From Fen-1362 sp049516395 (lineage in GTDB: Bacteria; Planctomycetota; Phycisphaerae; Sedimentisphaerales; Anaerobacaceae), in the NCBI GenBank assembly GCA_049516395.1, contig JBEKTD010000003.1, positions 1-64,000 on the forward strand: 64,000 bases of DNA, read 5' to 3'. Positions 43,542 through 50,011 of the stretch are shown piece after piece; within the stretch, counting starts at the first letter, position 1, and each line of letters begins with the position of its first letter. The notes beneath the pieces were generated by a model that had not been told where the DNA came from, did no database searches, and saw only the letters and a program-made list of their open reading frames with translations. The position numbers were made by a program, and so were the translations under genes.

Positions 43542-44081
43542 ATGATGAAATACGAGCGGTTCGAGGACTTGCCTGTCTGGCAGGCGGCAATGGATCTGGC
43601 CGTTCGTGTATATATTCTGACGGAAGACAGGTTCTTCGACCAGCCCGGCGACCTTCGGAGTCAACTTCGCAGGGCGTCGCTTTCGGTTTCAAATAACATT
43701 GCCGAAGGTTTCGAACGCGGCTCAACTGCGGAATTGTTAGCTTTTCTTTATATTGCACGCGGCTCCTGCGGCGAAACACGCTCAATGCTGATTTTCACGG
43801 AACGCTTCCCTAAAGCCGCTCATTTGAAATCTGACACGCAGCGAAGCGCAGAGCCCGTTTCGGAAATTTCAAATCTCAAATCTTTAGCCGAATCCTGCTC
43901 TCGCCAGATACGCGGCTGGGCCAATGACCTGCAAAACAGCGACATCAAAGGTCAAAGACACTTAAACGACCAGGTCCGCATTGTTTATCAGGGAAATAAA
44001 AGCAGGGAAGCATTTGAAAAACGGCTCGAAGAAACTGTGCGAAAAGCCCGCCCGCAGGATTATCCGCCGGAGGAACAATGA
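43542..44081 (+). CDS. Four-helix-bundle protein (23S rRNA IVS / S23 family) with an inserted repeat
   Basis: A 179-residue protein. The N-terminal part is the S23/IVP four-helix bundle: FEDLPVWQAAMDLAVRVYI, RSQLRRASLSVSNNIAEGFER, LLAFLYIARGSCGETRSML. The fourth helix (AESCSRQIRGWANDLQNS) is split from the third by ~20 residues (KSDTQRSAEPVSEISNLKSL) encoded by word-like repeats, so a repeat seems to have landed in frame in the loop. Relatives occur as 23S rRNA intervening-sequence ORFs and as accessory proteins (Avd) of diversity-generating retroelements. AAAGGAGCC precedes the ATG. It lies between hsdR and hsdM but is not a known R-M component. Confidence 0.85.
   Translation: MMKYERFEDLPVWQAAMDLAVRVYILTEDRFFDQPGDLRSQLRRASLSVSNNIAEGFERGSTAELLAFLYIARGSCGETRSMLIFTERFPKAAHLKSDTQRSAEPVSEISNLKSLAESCSRQIRGWANDLQNSDIKGQRHLNDQVRIVYQGNKSREAFEKRLEETVRKARPQDYPPEEQ
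43821..43884. repeat. Word-like repeats inside the four-helix-bundle gene
   Basis: A composite of AGCGAAGCGCAGAGCCCG plus TTTCAAATCTCAAATCT. A close relative (AGCGGAGCGCAGTGCCCG plus AAATCTCAAATCT) lies outside genes at 46738-46797. Confidence 0.8.
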
Positions 44082-44084
44082 TTT

Positions 44085-44163
44085 TTGAAATTTCAAATCT
44101 CATATCTCAAATTTCAAATCTGTTCTCTGATATCTCAAATCTTAGATTTCAAATCTCAGATTG
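44085..44163. repeat. Word-like repeat tract, right of the four-helix-bundle gene
   Basis: Successive variants of AAATTTCAAATCTCATATCTC and GATATCTCAAATCTTAG, in the same direction as the left tract at 43473. They fill the gap before hsdM. Confidence 0.8.
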
Positions 44164-44231
44164 CTCGGTAAAATGATAAAATTCAATAAGTTTTAATAAA
44201 TTTTATACGTATCAGGGAATTTTAAGACATT

Positions 44232-46391
44232 ATGCTCGACACTGAAACTAAAAGAAAAATCGACTCCTGCCGGGATATCCTTGTCGGCAAAATCCCCGAC
44301 CCTAAATCACAGGTCGAACAAATCACTATCGCTCTCATTTACAAGTTTATGGACGATATGGACCAGTGGTCTGTCGAACAAGGGGGCAAGGCCAGTTTCT
44401 TTAGAGGCGAATTTGAAAAATATTCCTGGTCCAGCATCTTCGACCCCCGCATAAGCGGCTTTGAGCTTTTCAACCTCTATGGCGAAGCCCTTACCAAAAT
44501 GAATCACAACCCCAATATCCCGCAGCTTTTCAGGGATATTTTCAAAAATGCCTATCTGCCATACCGCGACCCGGAAACCCTTCGCATGTTTTTGAAGGAA
44601 ATTCGCGGCTTTTCTTATGACCACAGCGAAAAGTTGGGCGACGCCTTTGAATATCTGCTTTCAGTGTTATCTTCTCAGGGCGATGCGGGCCAGTTCAGAA
44701 CCCCGCGCCATATAATCGACTTCATCGTCAAAGTCGTTGACCCGCAGTTTAATGAAACGGTCCTTGACCCCGCCTGCGGAACCGCCGGATTCCTAATCTC
44801 CGCCTATAAAAATATCACCGCCAATAATCAAAAACTCAACCCCGACCAGAAAAAACGCCTTCTTAATAACTTCGTCGGCTATGACATCTCCCCCGATATG
44901 GTCCGCCTCTCGCTCGTAAATATGTATCTCCACGGCTTCAAAGAACCGCATATCGTCGAATACGATACCCTTACCTCAGAAGAACGCTGGCAGGATACCT
45001 TTGACATCATTATGGCTAATCCCCCCTTTATGTCGCCCAAAGGCGGCATCCGTCCTCATAGTCGTTTTTCAATTCAGGCCAAAAGAAGCGAAGTCCTCTT
45101 TGTCGATTATATCGCAGAACACCTTAATCCATCCGGCCGTGCAGGCGTCATCGTCCCCGAAGGCATTATCTTTCAGTCCCAGAACGCCTACAAAGCCCTT
45201 CGTAAAATGCTCGTCGAAAATTGCCTCTGGGCGGTCGTTTCTCTTCCCGCAGGCATTTTTAATCCTTACTCAGGCGTCAAAACCAGTATCCTGTTTATGG
45301 ATAAATCCCTTGCGAAAAAAATAGACAGGATCTTATTTGTAAAGATTGAAAACGACGGCTTCGATCTTGGCGCACAAAGACGAGAAATCGACAAAAACGA
45401 TTTAACCGCCGGCCTTAAATTTCTCAACATCTATAAATCTAAAATCAGTAACTTCTCAAATCTTAAATCTGAGCTTTCAAATCCCAAATCTGTTCTTTCG
45501 CCCTTTGCCCTCGCCGTCCAAAAATCCGAAATTGCCAAATCCGGCGACTATAACCTCTCCGGCGACAGGTACATAAAATTTGAACACGATCTCACAAGTA
45601 AATGGCCGATGGTTGAATTGGGAAAAATTTGTGAGACAATGACTGGCGGTACTCCAGAAACCAATAAACGTGAATATTATGAAAACGGTTCAATCCCTTG
45701 GTTGCGTAGCGGTGAAGTCAGGTCTAACAAAATATATAAATCTGAAATGTTCATTACTGAAGCCGGACTAAAGAATTCGTCTGCAAAAATCATCCCTGTC
45801 GATTCCATTCTTATCGCTATGTATGGTGCAACTGCTGGTCAAGTTGGTCTACTGAAGTTCGAGAGCGCCATCAATCAAGCTATATGCGCTTTGCTCCCAA
45901 TCGGACCTGTAATTCCTGAATACTTATTCTGGATACTTACAGGAAAAGAGCAGGAGTTCAAATTCCAAGCAACTGGTGGGGCGCAACAAAATCTTTCGCA
46001 AAGTCTAATTAGGAAATTTAGAATTTCCCTTCCCCCTCTCAAAGTTCAGGAAAAAATCGTCGCCGAAATCAACGGCTATCAAAAAATCATCGACGGTGCT
46101 CAACAGATTGTCGAAAACTACAAACCATCAATCAAAATCAACCCCGACTGGCCTATGGTGGCCTTAGATAGCGTATTCATAGAAATCAGGAATGGAAAGA
46201 ATGTAAATCAAGTAGAGAATTCAGGTAAGTATAGAGTCACTCGTATCGAAACGATTTCTAATGCCGAAGTCAATTTGGCAAAAACGAAATGGACTTCCGA
46301 TGATGTGGAATCGAATTATTTTATGCAATATGGAGATATTTTATTTAGCCATATTAACAGCATCGAACACCTGGCCAAAATAGCAATGTAG
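44232..46391 (+). CDS. hsdM: Type I methyltransferase fused to specificity subunit (HsdM-HsdS), truncated by an amber codon
   Basis: Residues 1-~430 are HsdM: N-terminal helical domain, motif I DPACGTAGF (from D179), catalytic NPPF (from N263). A repeat-encoded linker follows (SNFSNLKSELSNPKSVL), then from ~457 an HsdS-type region (WPMVELGKICETMTGG...QNLSQSLIRKFRISLPPLKVQ) with one full target-recognition domain and the start of a second (WPMVALDSVFIEIRNGKN). The frame stops at TAG 46389-46391 but continues open to 46721 with clear HsdS sequence. Fusion of M and S in one chain is uncommon. HsdM methylates adenines and HsdS chooses the site. No Shine-Dalgarno site is seen. Confidence 0.9.
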   Translation: MLDTETKRKIDSCRDILVGKIPDPKSQVEQITIALIYKFMDDMDQWSVEQGGKASFFRGEFEKYSWSSIFDPRISGFELFNLYGEALTKMNHNPNIPQLFRDIFKNAYLPYRDPETLRMFLKEIRGFSYDHSEKLGDAFEYLLSVLSSQGDAGQFRTPRHIIDFIVKVVDPQFNETVLDPACGTAGFLISAYKNITANNQKLNPDQKKRLLNNFVGYDISPDMVRLSLVNMYLHGFKEPHIVEYDTLTSEERWQDTFDIIMANPPFMSPKGGIRPHSRFSIQAKRSEVLFVDYIAEHLNPSGRAGVIVPEGIIFQSQNAYKALRKMLVENCLWAVVSLPAGIFNPYSGVKTSILFMDKSLAKKIDRILFVKIENDGFDLGAQRREIDKNDLTAGLKFLNIYKSKISNFSNLKSELSNPKSVLSPFALAVQKSEIAKSGDYNLSGDRYIKFEHDLTSKWPMVELGKICETMTGGTPETNKREYYENGSIPWLRSGEVRSNKIYKSEMFITEAGLKNSSAKIIPVDSILIAMYGATAGQVGLLKFESAINQAICALLPIGPVIPEYLFWILTGKEQEFKFQATGGAQQNLSQSLIRKFRISLPPLKVQEKIVAEINGYQKIIDGAQQIVENYKPSIKINPDWPMVALDSVFIEIRNGKNVNQVENSGKYRVTRIETISNAEVNLAKTKWTSDDVESNYFMQYGDILFSHINSIEHLAKIAM
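45434..45496. repeat. Word-like repeats in the HsdM-S linker
   Basis: Variants of TTCTCAAATCTTAAATCTG and TTTCAAATCCCAAATCTG, in frame, encoding the S/N/K/L-rich linker between methyltransferase and specificity domains. Confidence 0.8.
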
Positions 46392-46721
46392 CCAAATATT
46401 GAGGAAAAAGTCATCCACGGAATCAATCTCATTCGTTTAAGACCGAATAAAGATCTGATAATCCCACTGTATGCTTTGTATATAATGAAATCGGCTTCTT
46501 TCGTAAATACAGCGAAGTCCTTCGCTCAGAAAGCAGTGAATCAAGCCGGTATTAAATCTTCTGATATAAAAGCCATGAAACTCCCACTTCCATCCTTAGA
46601 AGAGCAAAAGCAAATCGTCGCCGAAATTGAATCCGAGCAGAAAATCGTCAACGAAAACAAAAAACTCATCGAAATCTTTGAAAAGAAAATCTCCAACACC
46701 ATTTCTTCTCTTTGGTCCTGA
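46392..46721 (+). pseudogene. Continuation of HsdS after the amber codon
   Basis: Same reading frame as 44232-46391. The first codons read PNIEEKVIHGINLIRLRPN, the conserved middle of an HsdS recognition domain. The segment then covers the end of that domain, the closing conserved region (LPLPSLEEQKQIVAEIESEQ) and the final helix (EKKISNTISSLW). Without the TAG the fused protein would be 829 residues and complete. A TTG at 46476 could start the fragment, but a separate product is doubtful. Confidence 0.85.
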
Positions 46722-46737
46722 AATTCTCCCCTCTCAC

Positions 46738-46893
46738 TCGTAGCGGAGCGCAGTGCCCGCTTCGGCAATCTGAACTCTGAAATCTCAAATCTTATATTCT
46801 TATTGAAATTTAATCCTGAGCTTGTCGAAGGACTCCGCCCTCTGGGCCTAAGAAATGCCGTGTCCATCCGTGTAAATCCGTGTCAAAAAAATG
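46738..46893. repeat. Mosaic of word-like repeats after hsdS
   Basis: In order: AGCGGAGCGCAGTGCCCG with AAATCTCAAATC (46738-46797), CCTGAGCTTGTCGAAGGACT (46811-46830), TCCATCCGTGTAAATCCGTG (46864-46884). The next bases (TGTGCTCTCTGTGGCTAAAT) are another word. The stretch 46722-47134 contains no gene. Confidence 0.75.
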
Positions 46894-46973
46894 AATTCTC
46901 TGTGCTCTCTGTGGCTAAATTTCCCGACCCCACAATACCCCAGTTTTTAGCTTTCGTCAATCCTGTTCCTCAT

Positions 46974-47026
46974 CCACCCGGCTCTCCCCGGGAATCTGCT
47001 TATCTGGCTTGAAACAGGGGACCCAC
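46974..47026. repeat. Degenerate copy of R1
   Basis: CTCCCCGGGAATCTGCTTAT and CTTGAAACAGGGGACCCACT align with the core of R1, with scattered substitutions. It is directly followed by the exact copy. Confidence 0.65.
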
Positions 47027-47121
47027 TTCCGCATCCCCCCGCCCGTCCCCGGGAAGTCGCTACTTTGGCCTCACAACAGGGGATCCAGTATCGAGCATCC
47101 AGCATCCAGTATCCAGTATCT
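47027..47121. repeat. 65-bp direct repeat R1, copy 2, joined to CATCCAGTATCC words
   Basis: 47027-47091 is identical to 40320-40384. It continues without a gap into CGAGCATCCAGCATCCAGT and ATCCAGTATC words. At 40.3 kb the same two elements are separated by the GIY-YIG gene. Confidence 0.88.
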
Positions 47122-47134
47122 TTGTGGTTAAAAG

Positions 47135-47167
47135 AAAAAGGCCCCATCTTTTCAGACGAGGCCTTTA
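47135..47167 (-). terminator. Terminator of the cold-shock gene
   Basis: On the minus strand AAAGGCCTCGTCT, a GAAA loop and AGATGGGGCCTTTTT form a stem with a T run (one G-T/mismatch position). Confidence 0.8.
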
Positions 47168-47189
47168 TTCCGGTTTAATTTTCGGTGAA

Positions 47190-47393
47190 TTATTGAGGCA
47201 CTACGTTGACCGCACAGGGGCCTTTTTTCCCCTGTCCGATATCAAACTGCACCGCCTGACCTTCTTTAAGGTCGGCGTAGCCGGTCATCTTGATCTCCGA
47301 ATGATGAACAAACAGCTCTTCGCCGCCATCATCGGGGATAATGAATCCGAACCCTTTTTTGCCGTTAAACCACTTTACTTTGCCTGTACTCAC
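47190..47393 (-). CDS. cspA: Cold-shock protein (CSD family)
   Basis: The GTG at 47393 is preferred over the ATG at 47420: GAGGAG lies just upstream and the protein then begins STGKVKWFNGKKGFGFI, as in CspA. About 67 residues with both RNA-binding motifs (KGFGFI and LFVHHSEI). It acts as an RNA chaperone that melts secondary structure. The promoter at 47501 implies a leader of about 100 bases, typical of cold-inducible csp genes. It has its own terminator. Confidence 0.93.
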   Translation of the reverse strand: MSTGKVKWFNGKKGFGFIIPDDGGEELFVHHSEIKMTGYADLKEGQAVQFDIGQGKKGPCAVNVVPQ

Positions 47394-47500
47394 TGTAACT
47401 CCTCGGCCCTTGCGGACCACAAACTAAAACTTTGCCCCTCACTGTTCTTAAATTTGAGGATAATCCTGAGGGACGCTGGGATATCCTCCTTGAATGCGAT

Positions 47501-47527
47501 ATTATACCACAAACCGCCCCAAATCAA
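47501..47527 (-). promoter_or_regulatory. Extended -10 promoter of the cold-shock gene
   Basis: Minus strand: TTGATT (47522-47527), a 15-base spacer and TATAAT (47501-47506) preceded by TGG, an extended -10. The ~100-base leader between 47394 and 47493 may fold in the cold. Confidence 0.65.
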
Positions 47528-47559
47528 GCAAAAATTTTAAAAAATTCACCCTCCGGCCT

Positions 47560-47720
47560 GTCCATCGTAGCTCTTAGCGTAGGTGGAAGCTCCTGCCCTC
47601 CATAGCACGTAGTGCGGCGGAGGGTAAGCGAAGGTGGGATCGCCTTCTGTACCCCCTTGTATCCTGTGGTTCCGCCCCTTGGTTCTGGTGTCTTATGTCT
47701 GGCGTCTTAGGTCTGTTTTC
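47560..47720. repeat. Word-like repeats (GTAGCTCTTAGCGTAGGTGG and TCTTATGTCTGGCGTCTTAG types)
   Basis: CCATCGTAGCTCTTAGCGTA with GCGGAGGGTAAGCGAAGGTG, then TGTCTTATGTCTGGCGTCTT (47688-47707). The second word recurs at 47970-48003 and, on the other strand, at 14900-14935. No credible gene is seen between 47540 and 47808. Confidence 0.65.
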
Positions 47721-47808
47721 TGTGCCATTTAGCCCATATTTATAGGCCCTTACACATCCTGACAGTGAGTCGGGGCACAAACCGAATCAGGAAGGCACAA
47801 ACCAATCG

Positions 47809-47909
47809 GGAGGGCAACACAGGGCTTATGCGGACAGCGGATAAATACGAATACCGCCGGGGATACAAATTCAGCACATACGCGACGTGGTGGATTGGGC
47901 GGGTGATTA
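47809..47909 (+). pseudogene. Inverted fragment of rpoD (sigma-70 region 2)
   Basis: About 101 bases align with the rpoD gene at 48664-48764 in the opposite direction, at roughly 86 percent identity by hand count. The fragment encodes EGNTGLMRTADKYEYRRGYK followed by FSTYATWWI, the region 2.3-2.4 helix that melts the -10 element, then diverges. An open frame of 69 codons runs through it (47765-47974), but the flanks are word-like repeats, so a functional product is doubtful. Confidence 0.8.
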
Positions 47910-47910
47910 C

Positions 47911-48003
47911 CAGCTCTGAGCAAGCGAAGCGACCTGTGGTGAGTATAGTCGAACCAGTCAAAGGGGCGTCTTAGGTCTTATGTCTGGCGTCTTAGGTCTG
48001 TTT
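47911..48003. repeat. Word-like repeats (CTGAGCAAGCGAAGCGACCT and GTCTTAGGTCTTATGTCTGG types)
   Basis: The first word continues as GTGAGTATAGTCGAACCAGT; the second repeats the family seen at 47688. They immediately follow the rpoD fragment. Confidence 0.6.
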
Positions 48004-48088
48004 TTTAGCCTATCTTTATGGGCTTTCCCCCGTCTCACCATTTTCCGCCAGAGAGTCGGTGTACAATACCCAATCGAACGATTTCCAC

Positions 48089-49939
48089 CTACTGTGTAAC
48101 AAGGTCTTTCGATAATGGCCGGATGGGCATTTGATTTTTATGGTCGAGGAAGCCCTCGAGTTTACGTGCCCGGACGGGGTGCTGGAGTTTCCTTATGGCT
48201 TTCGCCTCGACCTGCCTGACGCGTTCGCGGGTAACTTTGAAGATTCTGCCCACTTCTTCGAGCGTATAGGTATAGCCGTCGCCGATGCCGTAGCGGAGTT
48301 TGATGATTTCCCGCTCGCGGTAGGACAGGGTTTTGAGCACCGACTCGATTCTTTCTTTTAGCATTGCCTGGGTGGCGGTTGAGACGGGTGAATCGACTGC
48401 GTCATCCTCGATGAAGTCGCCGAAGTTGCTGTCTTCGCTGTCGCCGATGGGCCTGTCTAAGGAGATGGGGTGGCGCGATATTTTCAGCACCCTGCGTGCC
48501 TCGTCGATGCTCATCACTGCTTCTTTGGCGATTTCCTCGATAGTTGGTTCCCTGCCGAGTCGCTGCGTGAGCACCTTGCCCGCGGTCCTCAGCCGGCTCA
48601 TCGTTTCAATCATGTGCACCGGTATTCGAATCGTGCGTGCGTGGTCCGCTATCGCCCGCGTAATCGCCTGCCTTATCCACCACGTGGCGTATGTGCTGAA
48701 TTTATATCCCCGTCTGTATTCGTATTTATCCACCGCCCGCATCAGCCCCGTGTTCCCCTCCTGAATAAGGTCTAAAAAGCTGAGGCCGCGGTTGCGGTAT
48801 TTTTTGGCGATGGAGACGACCAGGCGCAGGTTTGCGCTGGAGAGGATGCGTTTGGTTTTTTCGTACTGGACGAAGATGCGTTCGATGACGTAGAGTCGTT
48901 TGTCAAGCTGGGCGGGCGTTTCGCAGACGAGATCCTGAATGCCGGCAATCTCCAGCTTCATTGCGTCGATATCTTCCTTGACGTAATCCTGTGTCGGTCC
49001 GATGGCGATGTTGGTCTGCAACTGGTGCATTTTTGTTGCCATCCCGTGGAGTTTTTCCTTCACTGGCGCAATCCTGCTGGTGCGCAAGCTAAGCTCTTCG
49101 AGGAGCGTGGCGATACGTTTGCGGTTTCTCGTAAGGCGGCGCAGGACGGGAACGGCTTTGGGGGAATCATCGCCAAGCTGGAGAAATTCCTTGAAGAGCG
49201 TCTGGTTCATCGCGAGCAGGGCGTTAATGGTCTTGAGGTTCTGAGGCAGGCGTTTTTTGATGACGCTCCGGATAAGGTTCTCGGCGGTGCTGATTTTCAT
49301 CGTGCGGTCGAAAGAGAGGCCTCCCTGCTGGACCTGCTGCAGGATTTCGACGGAGTTTTTGGCGCAATAATCGTTTTCGAGCATTTTGCGCCTGAAGGTC
49401 ATTCGCGAAACCTCGATTTTACGAGCGAGTGAAATTTCGTTTTCCCTGTTGAGCAGGGGGATTTCGCCCATTTGCGTAAGATACGTCCTGACGGGGTCGT
49501 CGATTCTGCGCCCCTGCTCGGACTCGACGATTTCCTTTTCGATGAGTTTATCTTCTTCGATGACGACGGGCTCTTCTTCAGCGACCGGCTCGATGGGCAA
49601 TTCCGCTTCCACCGGCTCGAAATCCTCCTCGGCGATTTCTGCAGGAGCGCCGTGTTTATCAACATCCGCCTCATCAATCAAACTGATGCCCATTTCATCG
49701 AGCGCAGTCAGCAGCGTATCGAGTCGCGCGGGACTTACAAGGTCTTCGGGCAAATCAGCGTTCATTTCCTCATAAGTGAGGTAGCCCTTCTTTTTGCCCT
49801 TTTCAATCATCGCCTTGATTTTTGCTTCAGCATCACCGGGTGTTTGTGGTTTTGCGTGCGAGGCCCCATCAGCTCGAATTTTATCGGCTGAGGCCTGATT
49901 TTTACTCTTACGGGTGTCTTTTTTCTTTGCCACTATCAT
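48089..49939 (-). CDS. rpoD: Primary sigma factor RpoD (sigma-70)
   Basis: The ATG at 49939 is preferred (AAGGAAA just upstream). About 616 residues. Region 1.1-like helical start (KGKKKGYLTYEEMNADLPED), an acidic linker, region 1.2 (DPVRTYLTQMGEIPLLNREN), the non-conserved insert, region 2 (DLIQEGNTGLMRAVDKYEYR, then FSTYATWWIRQAITRAI), region 3 and region 4 (LSYREREIIKLRYGIGDGYT and VTRERVRQVEAKAIRKL). It directs RNA polymerase to housekeeping promoters. It follows dnaG by 72 bases in the classic primase-sigma order. Confidence 0.97.
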   Translation of the reverse strand: MIVAKKKDTRKSKNQASADKIRADGASHAKPQTPGDAEAKIKAMIEKGKKKGYLTYEEMNADLPEDLVSPARLDTLLTALDEMGISLIDEADVDKHGAPAEIAEEDFEPVEAELPIEPVAEEEPVVIEEDKLIEKEIVESEQGRRIDDPVRTYLTQMGEIPLLNRENEISLARKIEVSRMTFRRKMLENDYCAKNSVEILQQVQQGGLSFDRTMKISTAENLIRSVIKKRLPQNLKTINALLAMNQTLFKEFLQLGDDSPKAVPVLRRLTRNRKRIATLLEELSLRTSRIAPVKEKLHGMATKMHQLQTNIAIGPTQDYVKEDIDAMKLEIAGIQDLVCETPAQLDKRLYVIERIFVQYEKTKRILSSANLRLVVSIAKKYRNRGLSFLDLIQEGNTGLMRAVDKYEYRRGYKFSTYATWWIRQAITRAIADHARTIRIPVHMIETMSRLRTAGKVLTQRLGREPTIEEIAKEAVMSIDEARRVLKISRHPISLDRPIGDSEDSNFGDFIEDDAVDSPVSTATQAMLKERIESVLKTLSYREREIIKLRYGIGDGYTYTLEEVGRIFKVTRERVRQVEAKAIRKLQHPVRARKLEGFLDHKNQMPIRPLSKDLVTQ

Positions 49940-50011
49940 TTTCCTTAAAAAGCACTGACTAACACGGACTGAAAACACTGACTCACGCTGACAGTAATAA
50001 TAATTACAAAA

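Noticed and set aside
43542..44081. Four-helix-bundle gene as avd of a diversity-generating retroelement
   Set aside because: No reverse transcriptase, template repeat or variable-region gene is present in the window.
40320..47121. R1 and the word-like repeats as a CRISPR array
   Set aside because: No regular repeat-spacer spacing, no cas genes, and copies vary in length and orientation.
46947..47147. Open frame across R1 copies
   Set aside because: Made entirely of R1 and word-like repeats, antisense to nothing functional; not a gene.
47574..47780. Minus-strand open frame between the cold-shock gene and the rpoD fragment
   Set aside because: Consists of GTAGCTCTTAGCGTAGGTGG and TCTTATGTCTGG words; no ribosome site or family resemblance.
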